Below are positions 34,719-43,160 of a stretch of DNA of 51,245 nucleotides, piece by piece; position 1 is the stretch's first letter; every line of letters starts with the position of its first letter. Source of the stretch: Bacillota bacterium. Its GTDB lineage: Bacteria; Bacillota; Clostridia; Peptostreptococcales; Anaerovoracaceae. The notes below the pieces were generated by a model. It saw only the letters and a program-made list of their open reading frames with translations. It did not search any database and was not told the DNA's origin. The DNA lies in assembly GCA_017626845.1 (NCBI GenBank), contig JAGAHX010000041.1, forward strand, positions 1 through 51,245, in the 5' to 3' direction. The position numbers and the translations under genes were made by a program.

Positions 34719-36137
34719 ATGACAAACAAACAGAAATCGGAAATTCTCCTGAACACCGCCAGAGCCTATCTGGCAAGAGGCGGCTGGATCCAGTACGACC
34801 AACTGAGCATGGACCGTTTCGTGCGCTGCAGCCCGAGGCGCAGTGCTTTTGCACCGCCGGAGGCCGGCACGGAAGATCTGCCGCTCTTTTTGGATTGTTC
34901 CTCCTTCATCTGGAACTGTTATTACCAGACCTTCGACTATATGCTCCCGGCGGACCTCACCTGGCACATGATCGATGTGCTGCCGAACCGCGTATTCTAC
35001 TACGAGCCGACCCATGAGGAGACCCCGGCAGAACAGCAGGCGGTATGCGAACAGGTCCGGGAACTGCTGCAGCCGGGCGATATCGTAACCTTCGAACGGA
35101 CGGTGCACAGCGGTCATACGATGCTGTACGCAGGAGAGGGCCGTTTTCTCCACAGCACGCAGCAGCACGGCTTTAACGGCTACAAATACGAGGAGATGCG
35201 CAACATCCTGGATCCGGCAGGCACGATCTGCGAGGATACCTGCGATCGCTGGTTTACGCCCTGGGACGGCAGCGACTGGACGAAGCTGTACCTGCTGAAA
35301 AATAACGTAAAAAGGTTTTCTGTACACCGTCCGCTGGACGTCGTTGGTGACCCCACCGAACAGGCCATGCTGCGCTATACGAAGGCGAAGGACCTGGTCT
35401 GCAGCGTTACGGCGGACTGTAAGCCGGGTCAGACCGTGCCTAACGGCAGTCCCGTTGTCTATACGGTGGAAGTTCGGAACGCAGGCTGCAAGGATCAGGT
35501 GGCGGAGATCGACTATTTTGCAACGCGCGGCATCGTCGAGGATAAAAAAGGATTCCGTGTGGTGATCGTCAAGTCGGGGGAAACGGAACGCATCACGTTT
35601 ACTCTTACCGCAGATACGGACGGACCGTTCATCGAAGAACCGCAGGTGTACATCAATGGTCTGCGCATCTGGGCGCCCCGGATCCTGGCCGGACCTGCCG
35701 CCAGAAGCGCAGGGGCCGGAATATTTCCGGAGGATTTCGATATCCCTGGGGAACTGCACCGCCTGTTTTTCCTGCACGATACGGAGCTTGCGGACGTGGT
35801 GTCCCGCAGACCGCAGCAGCCGGCAGTAGACGGCTGCGTCTATGGACTGTACGGAGGCATCGGTGTTATTACACCGCAGAACGCTACTGGTGCGCAGATC
35901 CGTACGACGCATATCACCCGCAGCTATCTGCAGCCCGGAGATCTTATTCTCTGTGCGGACGATGCACTGTTTACGAAGGCATACGGCGTTCTTTGGACCG
36001 GAGAAAGCCTGACAGGTCGTTTCGAATACGGCGCCGTATCTTCCGAACGGAGCGGCTCAGATGCAGACCGCTGGATCGATACGCTGTTCGGAAGGTTTGT
36101 CTTTGCCGTGCTGCGGCCTGCGCTGAAGACGGTATAG
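34719..36137 (+). CDS. Cytosolic NlpC/P60-like protein with a CARDB-like domain
   Basis: A 472-residue protein with no signal peptide. The N-terminal 150 residues look like NlpC/P60 cysteine peptidases: catalytic-type C60 in LDCSSFIWN, then LQPGDIVTF, and H133 in SGHTMLYAGEGRFLHS. A middle part (about 225-320) is Ig- or CARDB-like (VVYTVEVRNAG). A third part repeats an LQPGDLILC motif, possibly a second, degenerate NlpC fold. NlpC enzymes of the cytosol often cut gamma-D-Glu links of imported cell-wall peptides; that role is inferred. AGGTG precedes the ATG at 34719. The racemase follows after nine bases. Confidence 0.65.
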   Translation: MTNKQKSEILLNTARAYLARGGWIQYDQLSMDRFVRCSPRRSAFAPPEAGTEDLPLFLDCSSFIWNCYYQTFDYMLPADLTWHMIDVLPNRVFYYEPTHEETPAEQQAVCEQVRELLQPGDIVTFERTVHSGHTMLYAGEGRFLHSTQQHGFNGYKYEEMRNILDPAGTICEDTCDRWFTPWDGSDWTKLYLLKNNVKRFSVHRPLDVVGDPTEQAMLRYTKAKDLVCSVTADCKPGQTVPNGSPVVYTVEVRNAGCKDQVAEIDYFATRGIVEDKKGFRVVIVKSGETERITFTLTADTDGPFIEEPQVYINGLRIWAPRILAGPAARSAGAGIFPEDFDIPGELHRLFFLHDTELADVVSRRPQQPAVDGCVYGLYGGIGVITPQNATGAQIRTTHITRSYLQPGDLILCADDALFTKAYGVLWTGESLTGRFEYGAVSSERSGSDADRWIDTLFGRFVFAVLRPALKTV

Positions 36138-36146
36138 GAGGATGCT

Positions 36147-37235
36147 ATGCGATACCCGGATTATCCGGTCCTGCAGGCGGATCTGCATGCGATCGCACAG
36201 AATGCGAAGGTCATCTGCGGATTATACGAAAAACAGGGCATCTCAGTGGCCGGCGTCATCAAAGTTTCCGACGGCAGTCCTGAGATCGCGGGAGCCTATT
36301 TGGACGGAGGCTGCAGACAGCTGGCATCTTCCCGGATCTGTCACCTTGCCTTGCTGCGGAAGGCGTTCCCGAACGTTCCGATGCTGCTGCTTCGGATTCC
36401 GCAGCCCTGCGAAGTGAGGGATGTAGTCGAATATGCCGATTACAGCCTGAATTCGGAGGCGTCTGTGCTGCGGACCTTAAACGATGCGGCTGGACGTCTG
36501 GGAAAGACACACAAAGTTATTCTGATGCTGGATGTGGGTGACCGCAGAGAGGGCGTTACAACGGTCGAGGATCTTGCGGCGCTGGCATCTGAGGTCAAAC
36601 GGACGATGCCCTATCTGGAGGTGGCCGGCGTAGGAACCAATTACGGCTGCGTTTCCGGCGTTCTGCCGGACGATGCGAATCTGCAGATGCTCTGCGATGG
36701 TGCAGAGGCGGTCGAAGCTGTCCTGGGTCATCCGCTGGAGATCGTTTCCGGCGGCAGCTCTTCGTCGCTCATCCGCAGTTGGAAGGGCCTGGCCTTGCCG
36801 GCGAAGATCAATCACCTTCGCATCGGCGGCGCCATCGCAAACCCGAACAACATCATGATCAACCGGGGGATCGAGATTCCCGGCGCTAACATCGACACGT
36901 TCCGGCTGAAGGTGCAGATCGCTGAGTGCAAAGAAAAGACCGGCGTGCAGGGCAGCGGCAAGAACTGGAAGGGCGAGACCGTGCATTTCGACGGAGGCGG
37001 TCTTCGGCGCAGAGCGATCGCTGCCGTCGGGTCACAGGATATCGGCGATCCGTTTAATCTGCTTCCGGTCGACCCGGACGTGCATGTGATCGCCGGCAGC
37101 AGCGATCATACCGTTCTGGATGTGACGGACTGCAAAGAAAGAGTAAACGTCGGAGATGTGCTGGAATTCCGCCTTCGCTATGGGGGTCTGCTGCAGATCT
37201 TCTCCACAAAACACGTGAAGATCCAATTTCGATAG
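36147..37235 (+). CDS. PLP-dependent amino-acid racemase (ornithine racemase-like)
   Basis: A 362-residue fold-III PLP enzyme of the alanine racemase N-terminal family, most like the ornithine racemase/YhfX group. It shows QADLHAIAQNAKVI, then the PLP lysine in GVIKVSDGSPEIA (Lys near 36), SSRICHL, DVGDRREGV, GTNYGC and the phosphate-binding SGGSSSSL. The tail GDVLEFRLRYGGLLQIFSTKHVKI matches the group's end. AGGAGG precedes the ATG. No aminomutase or 2,4-diaminopentanoate genes lie here, so ornithine fermentation is not supported by context; the substrate is open. Confidence 0.82.
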   Translation: MRYPDYPVLQADLHAIAQNAKVICGLYEKQGISVAGVIKVSDGSPEIAGAYLDGGCRQLASSRICHLALLRKAFPNVPMLLLRIPQPCEVRDVVEYADYSLNSEASVLRTLNDAAGRLGKTHKVILMLDVGDRREGVTTVEDLAALASEVKRTMPYLEVAGVGTNYGCVSGVLPDDANLQMLCDGAEAVEAVLGHPLEIVSGGSSSSLIRSWKGLALPAKINHLRIGGAIANPNNIMINRGIEIPGANIDTFRLKVQIAECKEKTGVQGSGKNWKGETVHFDGGGLRRRAIAAVGSQDIGDPFNLLPVDPDVHVIAGSSDHTVLDVTDCKERVNVGDVLEFRLRYGGLLQIFSTKHVKIQFR

Positions 37236-37243
37236 GGGTAACG

Positions 37244-38521
37244 ATGCATTACGAAACTGATTACAGACTGGAAAACTTTATTCTTGACACCCGCTGGAAC
37301 GACGTTCCCGAAGAGGTGAAGATGCGCATGAAGGGCTGCCTGCTGGATCTGACCGGCGCTTTGATCGTCGGATCGCGCAGCGGTCAGTTCGAGGCGGGGT
37401 TAAAGTTGGCGGAACGGGTGTTCCCGGCAGGAGACATTCCCGTGGTTGGTTCTGAGAAAACGTTTGGCGTTCTGGGCGCAGCGGCTGCCATGGGTCACTC
37501 GTCCAACGCCTACGATATCGACGACGGCCATAACATGACCCGGGCCCATCCCGGCACATCCGTGATCGGCGGCGTGCTAGCCGCAGCCATGGAAAAGGGG
37601 CTGACCCTGGAGAAGTTCCTGGAGACGCTGCTGGTTTCCTACGAGACGACGATCCGGAGTGGTGCAGCCATCATGGATTACTATCAGTGGGCGCACAGCA
37701 GCGGCACATTTGGCGCTGTTGGGACAGCGGCTGGTGTAGGCAGGATCTACGGATTTACGAAGGAACAGCTGAACAATGCGCTTTCTGTCGCGGAGTTCAA
37801 CGCACCCATCGTGCCCGGGATCCGCAGCGTGGAGTATCCCTCCATGAACAAGGACGGCGTGCCCTTCGGCATCATGGTGGGCATGCTGGCTGTGGAGGAG
37901 ACGCTGTGCGGTTTTACGGGCAATAAGAATCTGCTAGAATCCGATGACCACAAGCATTACCTGGACGACTTGGGAAAGAAATGGCAGGTGATGGACCTGT
38001 ACTTCAAACCCTATACCTGCTGCCGCTGGGCGCATCCGGCCATCGATGCGGTGGTGGACGTGATGCGGGTCAACGGGCTGACCGCCGAGGATATCGAAGA
38101 TGTTACGATCGAGACGTTCCTGAAGGCTACGATGCTGTCCAAGATCGTTCCCAAAGATGCGGACGAAGCGCAGTACAACATCGCGTATCCGGTGGCTGCG
38201 GCCGTCTGCTACGGCGATTTCGGTCTGGCGCAGTGCAACGACAAGTTCCTGGGCGATCCCAAGGTGCTGGATATGATGAGAAAACTGCATTTCGTCTGCG
38301 ATGAGGAATTGGACAAGAAATTCCCGGCGCAGCGCATCTGCCGCGCGGTCATCCGCACAAAGGACGGCAAGGTGTACCGCTCGGCGGAGTACGAACCCCG
38401 GGGCGAAGCGAAGGAAAATATCCAGTGGCCCTGGCTGGAGGAGAAGTTCCGGCGGGTCACCGGCCCTGTGTTTACAAAGGAAGGGCAGGATTCGGTCGTT
38501 TCCATGATCCTCGGCAGCTAA
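37244..38521 (+). CDS. MmgE/PrpD family protein
   Basis: A 425-residue protein of the MmgE/PrpD family (2-methylcitrate dehydratase and aconitate-decarboxylase-like folds). It has SNAYDIDDGHNM, the GGVLAAAM segment, the central SSGTFGAVGTAAGVGRIYG, and FKPYTCCRWAHPAIDA. Family members dehydrate or isomerise several organic acids, so the substrate is open. It starts nine bases after the racemase. Twenty further sense codons run straight past its stop in the same frame (38522-38581), which suggests a longer ancestor. Confidence 0.85.
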   Translation: MHYETDYRLENFILDTRWNDVPEEVKMRMKGCLLDLTGALIVGSRSGQFEAGLKLAERVFPAGDIPVVGSEKTFGVLGAAAAMGHSSNAYDIDDGHNMTRAHPGTSVIGGVLAAAMEKGLTLEKFLETLLVSYETTIRSGAAIMDYYQWAHSSGTFGAVGTAAGVGRIYGFTKEQLNNALSVAEFNAPIVPGIRSVEYPSMNKDGVPFGIMVGMLAVEETLCGFTGNKNLLESDDHKHYLDDLGKKWQVMDLYFKPYTCCRWAHPAIDAVVDVMRVNGLTAEDIEDVTIETFLKATMLSKIVPKDADEAQYNIAYPVAAAVCYGDFGLAQCNDKFLGDPKVLDMMRKLHFVCDEELDKKFPAQRICRAVIRTKDGKVYRSAEYEPRGEAKENIQWPWLEEKFRRVTGPVFTKEGQDSVVSMILGS

Positions 38522-38584
38522 GATCTGCCGATCAGAAACTATGTTGAGACGATCAACGACCCGGTGTTCTGGAAAGCACTATAA
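38522..38584 (+). other. In-frame open extension after the MmgE/PrpD stop
   Basis: The frame stays open for 20 codons after the TAA, ending in TAA at 38582-38584. The translation includes LPIRNYVETINDPVFWKAL, which looks like real protein with normal codon choice. It could be a recently truncated C-terminus or chance. Confidence 0.35.
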
Positions 38585-38585
38585 C

Positions 38586-38602
38586 GAAATGCAAAGCATT
38601 TC
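38586..38602. repeat. Small perfect hairpin
   Basis: GAAATGC-AAA-GCATTTC, a 7-bp perfect stem with a three-base loop, between the MmgE gene and the next terminator. No U-tract. Confidence 0.5.
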
Positions 38603-38623
38603 TTCATAAACCTCCATTCCTGC

Positions 38624-38664
38624 AAAAGAGCTCTCTCGCTTTCTGCCGCACGAGGGGCTCTTTT
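38624..38664 (+). terminator. Terminator before threonine ammonia-lyase
   Basis: AAAAGAGC (38624-38631) and GCTCTTTT (38657-38664) pair perfectly and end in a U-tract; the inner part can extend the stem. It ends the alanine/racemase/MmgE block. Confidence 0.8.
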
Positions 38665-38666
38665 GT

Positions 38667-38674
38667 GTTATACT
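38667..38674 (+). promoter_or_regulatory. Extended -10 promoter of the threonine ammonia-lyase gene
   Basis: TGTTATACT (38666-38674) is an extended -10; the -35 region overlaps the terminator and is not recognisable. Confidence 0.5.
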
Positions 38675-38707
38675 TCTTAGGAACTGATCGAAAAAGAGGT
38701 GTATCCA

Positions 38708-39904
38708 ATGGAAAACAGAGTAACTTTGCAAATGATACAGGAAGCGCGGGCCGCGATGGCCGGGGTCACGGAGCTGACCCCCATCGTAACCTCGACGCGC
38801 CTGGGAAAAAATCTATACATCAAATCCGAAAACCTGCAGAAGACCGGCTCCTTCAAGATCCGGGGCGCCTTCAACAAGATCCGCAATCTGTCTGCGGAGG
38901 AAGCGGCGAAGGGCGTCATCGCCTGTTCCGCCGGCAACCACGCCCAGGGTGTGGCGTTGTCCGCGGCAAGACTCGGCATCCACTCCGTCATCTGCATGCC
39001 GGAAGGCGCGCCGATCCTCAAGGTCGAAGCCACCCGCAGCTACGGCGGCGAAGTGGTGCTGGTGCCCGGCAACTATGACGATGCGGCGGCAGAAGCAGCC
39101 CGGCTGGCCAAGGAGGAGGGCTACACCTTCGCCCATCCCTTTAACGATCCCTACGTGATCGCAGGACAGGGAACCTTAGGTCTGGAGATCTTGGAACAGG
39201 TGCCGGATGTGGATCAGATCGTCGTGCCCATCGGAGGCGGCGGCCTCATCAGCGGCGTCGCTGTCGCGGTGAAATCCATGCGGCCCAACGTCAAGGTGAT
39301 CGGCGTACAGGCGGCTACCGTTCCGTCCATGTTCGTATCGGTGCGGAATGGCGCCATTACGACGGTAAAGGACGGCCCGACCATCGCCGACGGCATCCAC
39401 GTGCTGACCCCGGGCGATCTGACCTTCGACCTGGTATCCCAATATGTGGACGACATCGTAACGGTGTCCGAGGACGAGATCGCGGCGGCCATCGTGGCGC
39501 TGCTGGAGGGTCCGAAGACCGTGGCGGAAGGCGCCGGCGCGACGACGGTGGCAGCCTATCTGTTCGGCAAGGTCGATACGTCGCTGAAGACCGTCGCTCT
39601 GGTCTCCGGCGGCAACGTGGACATTACGACGCTGTCGAGGATCATCACCAAGGGCCTGCAGAAGACCGGACGCATCATTAAACTCACGACAAAGCTGGTG
39701 GACAAGGCCGGCAATCTGGCGCATCTGCTGCAGGTGGTAGCGGATAACGGCGCCAACGTGCTGGAGATCGACCACGAGAGAGAAGACGCCAAGACCGAGG
39801 TGAATTCCTGCGTCGTGACCCTGACATTGGAGACCAAGGACACAGACCATATCCGCAAGATCCGCAGAGATATGGAGGAGAACGGATATCAGCTGTTCGA
39901 TTAA
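38708..39904 (+). CDS. ilvA: Threonine ammonia-lyase with C-terminal ACT domain
   Basis: PLP enzyme that deaminates threonine (and serine) to 2-oxobutyrate; 398 residues. PLP lysine K50 in GSFKIRGAFNK, the glycine loop PIGGGGLISG and SAGNHAQGVA are clear. An ACT-type regulatory domain occupies about 325-398. The length matches the clostridial catabolic or one-ACT form rather than the 510-residue biosynthetic form, so a fermentative role fits. The ATG at 38708 has AGAGGTG upstream; GTG 38699 is also in frame. prmA starts three bases after its stop. Confidence 0.92.
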   Translation: MENRVTLQMIQEARAAMAGVTELTPIVTSTRLGKNLYIKSENLQKTGSFKIRGAFNKIRNLSAEEAAKGVIACSAGNHAQGVALSAARLGIHSVICMPEGAPILKVEATRSYGGEVVLVPGNYDDAAAEAARLAKEEGYTFAHPFNDPYVIAGQGTLGLEILEQVPDVDQIVVPIGGGGLISGVAVAVKSMRPNVKVIGVQAATVPSMFVSVRNGAITTVKDGPTIADGIHVLTPGDLTFDLVSQYVDDIVTVSEDEIAAAIVALLEGPKTVAEGAGATTVAAYLFGKVDTSLKTVALVSGGNVDITTLSRIITKGLQKTGRIIKLTTKLVDKAGNLAHLLQVVADNGANVLEIDHEREDAKTEVNSCVVTLTLETKDTDHIRKIRRDMEENGYQLFD

Positions 39905-39907
39905 GCC

Positions 39908-40831
39908 ATGAAATACAAAGAGATCAAGATCTATCCGAAAAGAGAAGAACTGGACGCGCTGGTGGAAGCCCTCAATGCGGCGGGGAGAACGGACCTGGTC
40001 ATCAACGACCCCGGGGAGCTGGAAGGCATCATGCGGGCCAGAGACGAGCACGTCTGGGATTACGTCGATCCGGAGGTGATCGAGGACCTGCAGGGCAACC
40101 CCTACGTCTGCTTCTATCTGCAGGAGGGGGAGGATGACCCGGCAGCGATGGATATCGCCAAGGGTTATGCTTTTACGCTGACCCACGTGGACGACGAGGA
40201 CTGGCTGCACAAGTGGGAAGAGTACTTTATGCCCACGAAGATCTCGGAGCGCTTCGTCGTAAAGCCCGCCTGGCGGCAGTACGAACCGAAGGAAGGGGAG
40301 GATGTCATCACGATCGATCCCGGCCTCGCCTTCGGCACAGGCACCCACGCCACGACCTTCCTTACCCTGCGGCTGATGGAAAAGTATCTGCAGCCCGGAG
40401 ACGACGTGCTGGACGTGGGCTCCGGCAGCGGCATCCTGTCCATCGGGGCGGTCAAGCTCGGTGCGGCACGCATCTGGGCCGTAGACCTGTTCGATGACGC
40501 CGTCCAGAGCACGAAAAAGAACGCGGCATTAAACGGCTGTGGGGAAAAGATCGAGGCGTTTCAGGGCGACCTGACGAAGGGTCTGGACGTAAAGGCGGAT
40601 CTGGTCTGCGCTAACCTGATGGCGGACCTGGTGAAGATGCTGTCCAAAGATGTTGCCAAGCATCTGAAGGGCAGGGGGCTCTACATCTCCAGCGGCATTC
40701 TGGACGAAAAAGAAGAGGATGTCGCCGGCGCCATAAAAGGCGCTGGGTTCGACATCCTCGATGTTATCCATGCAGACGGATGGTGCGCTATTTGCGCGGC
40801 TTGGAATCGAAACTTTCCACCACGGACTTGA
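39908..40831 (+). CDS. prmA: Ribosomal protein L11 methyltransferase
   Basis: Trimethylates L11; 307 residues. The N-terminal substrate-recognition domain is followed by the SAM-binding fold: DPGLAFGTGTHATT, VLDVGSGSGILSIGAVKLGA, and CANLMADL. In many Bacillota prmA follows dnaJ; here it sits far away beside threonine ammonia-lyase. Its last 44 bases overlap the convergent ABM gene, which is unusual. There is no terminator between them. Confidence 0.94.
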   Translation: MKYKEIKIYPKREELDALVEALNAAGRTDLVINDPGELEGIMRARDEHVWDYVDPEVIEDLQGNPYVCFYLQEGEDDPAAMDIAKGYAFTLTHVDDEDWLHKWEEYFMPTKISERFVVKPAWRQYEPKEGEDVITIDPGLAFGTGTHATTFLTLRLMEKYLQPGDDVLDVGSGSGILSIGAVKLGAARIWAVDLFDDAVQSTKKNAALNGCGEKIEAFQGDLTKGLDVKADLVCANLMADLVKMLSKDVAKHLKGRGLYISSGILDEKEEDVAGAIKGAGFDILDVIHADGWCAICAAWNRNFPPRT

Positions 40832-41084
40832 CGTCGTTTTCCACCCGGACCTGACCGATGCGGGTGAAGTGGGGCTCTTTGCCGTGCTTTGCCAGGGCAT
40901 CGCCGTTCTTCCACATCTCCAGCAGCAGGATCTCGTTGGGATCCTCGTAGCTCAGGAAATAGTCGTAGCAGATGTTGCCTTCTTCGGCGCGGCAGGCCTG
41001 GGGCAGACCTTCGTCGAACAGCTGCTGCAGGAAAGCGTCACGCTGGCCTTCGGGTGTTCTGTATTTTACGCGTACGATGATCAT
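40788..41084 (-). CDS. Antibiotic-biosynthesis-monooxygenase (ABM) fold protein
   Basis: A 98-residue dimeric alpha-beta barrel-type protein: MIIVRVKYRTPEGQRDAF at the start, a central LLLEMWKNGDAL with the typical W, and HFTRIGQVRVEND at the end, seen in ABM/YdhR-type proteins. It may act on quinones or heme; no cofactor is evident. The start at 41084 with GGAGGAG upstream is chosen over a longer ORF start at 41156. It shares its upstream region with ogt, transcribed the other way, and its stop lies inside prmA. Confidence 0.78.
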   Translation of the reverse strand: MIIVRVKYRTPEGQRDAFLQQLFDEGLPQACRAEEGNICYDYFLSYEDPNEILLLEMWKNGDALAKHGKEPHFTRIGQVRVENDVKSVVESFDSKPRK

Positions 41085-41108
41085 TTTTTCTCCTCCGTTC
41101 TTTACAGA

Positions 41109-41120
41109 GAACATTTGTTC
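41109..41120. promoter_or_regulatory. Candidate LexA (SOS) box upstream of ogt
   Basis: GAACATTTGTTC fits the Gram-positive LexA core GAAC-N4-GTTC as part of a perfect 14-base palindrome (AGAACATTTGTTCT). It abuts the extended -10 TGCTATAAT (41121-41129) that reads toward ogt, so LexA would block this promoter. On the other side it lies in the 5' region of the ABM gene, whose -10 (TATAAT on the minus strand, 41148-41153) is nearby. Confidence 0.65.
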
Positions 41121-41129
41121 TGCTATAAT
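41121..41129 (+). promoter_or_regulatory. Extended -10 promoter of ogt
   Basis: TGCTATAAT, with no clear -35; overlapped upstream by the GAAC-N4-GTTC palindrome. Confidence 0.6.
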
Positions 41130-41196
41130 CAGGTTGCTGTTACGTATATTATACAACGTTTTTTCCGGCCGCGGAGAGCAAAGTTAGGAGGACAGT

Positions 41197-41703
41197 ATGA
41201 GAACTATGATTTTTATGGATTCCCCCATCGGTAAGCTGCAGCTTGCGGAAGAGGACGGAAAGCTCACCCATCTGCTCTTCGCGTGGCACAATACGCTGGC
41301 GGACTACGGTCTGGAAGCGGAAGAGAAGGAGACGCCGCTCCTGAAAAAGGCGAAAAAGCAGCTGAACGAATATTTCGCGGGAAAGCGCAAGGTCTTCGAT
41401 CTGCCCCTGGCGCCTTCCGGCACGGCGTTTCAGCAGAAATGCTGGGAAGGGCTGCGCACCATTCCCTACGGCGAGACCCGCACCTACCGGGACATCGCGG
41501 CCTATGCGGGCAATCCGAAAGCCGTCCGGGCAGCAGGCGGCGCCAATCACAACAATCCCATCAGCATCATCGTTCCCTGCCACCGGGTGGTCGGAAGCAC
41601 CGGCTCCCTTACGGGCTTCGGCGGGGGACTGGAAGCCAAGGCCTTCCTGCTCAACCTGGAGCAGAAGGGCATCGGCGGAGACAAGGTATGGCAGGCGAAA
41701 TAG
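41197..41703 (+). CDS. ogt: Methylated-DNA--protein-cysteine methyltransferase
   Basis: Repairs O6-alkylguanine by transferring the alkyl group to its own Cys; 168 residues. The acceptor C128 lies in [10 protein letters not shown], and the DNA-binding helix-turn-helix has [22 protein letters not shown] nearby (seen as [18 protein letters not shown]), with [15 protein letters not shown] at the end. TTAGGAGGACAGT precedes the ATG. Its last 16 bases overlap mtaB. The LexA-type box upstream fits a damage-controlled gene. Confidence 0.95.
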   Translation: MRTMIFMDSPIGKLQLAEEDGKLTHLLFAWHNTLADYGLEAEEKETPLLKKAKKQLNEYFAGKRKVFDLPLAPSGTAFQQKCWEGLRTIPYGETRTYRDIAAYAGNPKAVRAAGGANHNNPISIIVPCHRVVGSTGSLTGFGGGLEAKAFLLNLEQKGIGGDKVWQAK

Positions 41704-43088
41704 GATCTTTAAAAAAGAAGACCGTATCGTTTTTTACGCTGGGCTGCAAAGTAAACCAGTACGAGTCCCAGGCACTGGCGGAAGCGTTCCGCCGGGCCGG
41801 ATGCGAAGTAACGGATTCCGAAGACAGCCCGGCGGATATTTACGTGGTAAACACCTGCAGCGTAACGCGGCTGGCCGATCGCAAGTCCCGGCAGTACATG
41901 CGGCGGGTCAAACGGGAGAATCCCGGCGCACTCGTCATCGTCATGGGATGCTATCCCCAGACGAACCCGCAGGAAGTGGGGGCGATCGAAGAGGCCGACC
42001 TCATCCTCGGCACGACGGAGAAGATGCGGGCGGTGGAGCTGGCGGAAGAATGGTTCTCCTGTGACCCCTCCAGCCGCCTCCGGCGCAATCTCGTGGAAGA
42101 TCCCGTCGTGCATCAGACCGCATACGAGCAGCACGAGGGCATCACCGGCATGGAGACGAAGACGCGCGCTCTCATCAAGATCCAGGAGGGCTGCAACCGG
42201 TTCTGTTCCTACTGCGTCATCCCTCACGCCAGAGGGCAGGTGCGCAGCCGCAGCGCCGCAGCCATCAAAAAAGAGGCGATGGCGCTCGTTTCCGCAGGCT
42301 ATAAGGAAATTACCCTTACGGGCATCAATACGGCCCTCTACGGGGCGGAAAAGGGCTTTACAGACGATCTTGGTACGGGACTCGAAGGTGTGGAGATCAT
42401 CGTAAAGGCGTTAAACGACATCCCCGGAGATTTTCTCATCCGTCTGGGCTCCATGGAGCCGACCGTCATCGACGCGGACTATATACAGCGGCTGTTCCGC
42501 TACGAAAAACTGGCGCATCACGTGCACCTGTCCATCCAGAGCGGATCCGATGCCGTCATCGCGCGGATGAACCGCCATTATACCGCGGCAGACTATCTGG
42601 AGATCGTCCGGCGCTGCCGGGACTTCGATCCTCTCTACGGCATTACGACGGATATCATTACGGGTTTTCCTGGGGAGACGGAGGCCGATTTCGAAGCCAG
42701 TAAGGAGATCGTAAAGCAGGTTAATTATCTGCATGTGCACTGCTTCCCCTACAGCCGCAGAATGTATACGCCGGCGGCGGACATGCCGGATCAGATCGCA
42801 CCGCCCGTCAAGAAACAGCGCAACAAAGAACTCATCGTCGTTGCCGAAGAGGTCTCGAAACAGTTCCGTTCTTCCATGATCGGCTCCGTGCAGCGGGTGC
42901 TGGCGGAGGAGATCGAAGAAACGGAGCAGGGCAGGCTCTGGAAGGGTCACTGCAGCAATTACTGCGTCGTCTATTTCCGCGATCGGTCCATGACCGATCC
43001 GTCCCGCGCCGCCTCCCTGGAAAACCAGTGGATCGACGTAAAAGTCGAGTCCGTTTACCGAGACGGCGTATTGGGAAGTATGATATAA
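41688..43088 (+). CDS. mtaB: tRNA (t6A37)-methylthiotransferase MtaB
   Basis: Radical SAM enzyme that adds a methylthio group to t6A37 of tRNA; 466 residues. The N-terminal UPF0004 domain starts [16 protein letters not shown] (first cluster Cys, C20) with two more Cys further on. The radical SAM cluster is in [17 protein letters not shown], followed by LTGINT and a C-terminal TRAM-like domain. The ATG at 41688 lies inside the end of ogt with GGAG upstream; the longer open frame back to 41283 is only the shadow of ogt. Confidence 0.93.
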   Translation: MAGEIGSLKKKTVSFFTLGCKVNQYESQALAEAFRRAGCEVTDSEDSPADIYVVNTCSVTRLADRKSRQYMRRVKRENPGALVIVMGCYPQTNPQEVGAIEEADLILGTTEKMRAVELAEEWFSCDPSSRLRRNLVEDPVVHQTAYEQHEGITGMETKTRALIKIQEGCNRFCSYCVIPHARGQVRSRSAAAIKKEAMALVSAGYKEITLTGINTALYGAEKGFTDDLGTGLEGVEIIVKALNDIPGDFLIRLGSMEPTVIDADYIQRLFRYEKLAHHVHLSIQSGSDAVIARMNRHYTAADYLEIVRRCRDFDPLYGITTDIITGFPGETEADFEASKEIVKQVNYLHVHCFPYSRRMYTPAADMPDQIAPPVKKQRNKELIVVAEEVSKQFRSSMIGSVQRVLAEEIEETEQGRLWKGHCSNYCVVYFRDRSMTDPSRAASLENQWIDVKVESVYRDGVLGSMI

Positions 43089-43089
43089 T
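43081..43089 (+). promoter_or_regulatory. Extended -10 promoter of the HIT protein gene
   Basis: TGATATAAT (43081-43089) overlaps the mtaB stop; it has the TGn extension but no clear -35. Confidence 0.5.
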
Positions 43090-43094
43090 ATATC

Positions 43095-43138
43095 GTCCCT
43101 TCGAATGCTTCGACGAGCTCAGCAACCGCAGGGACCGT
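43095..43138. repeat. Palindromic intergenic repeat, copy 2, with nested insertion
   Basis: The outer arms GTCCCT-TCGA (43095-43104) and AGGGACCGT (43130-43138) match copy 1 at 16030. Between them is an extra segment containing GCTTCGACGAGCTCAGCAAC, which repeats the TTCGAC...GCTCAG core. The result reads like one repeat inserted within another. It lies in the 5' region of the HIT protein gene. Confidence 0.7.
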
Positions 43139-43160
43139 GTAAAAGAAAGGAGGAGACCCT

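Noticed and set aside
33489-35912. An 807-codon open frame on the minus strand
   Set aside because: It lies opposite two well-supported plus-strand genes and a terminator; its composition is that of a reverse-frame shadow in GC-rich DNA and it matches no family.
41283-41687. Long N-terminal extension of mtaB
   Set aside because: It is an alternate frame of ogt; the MtaB domain begins after ATG 41688.
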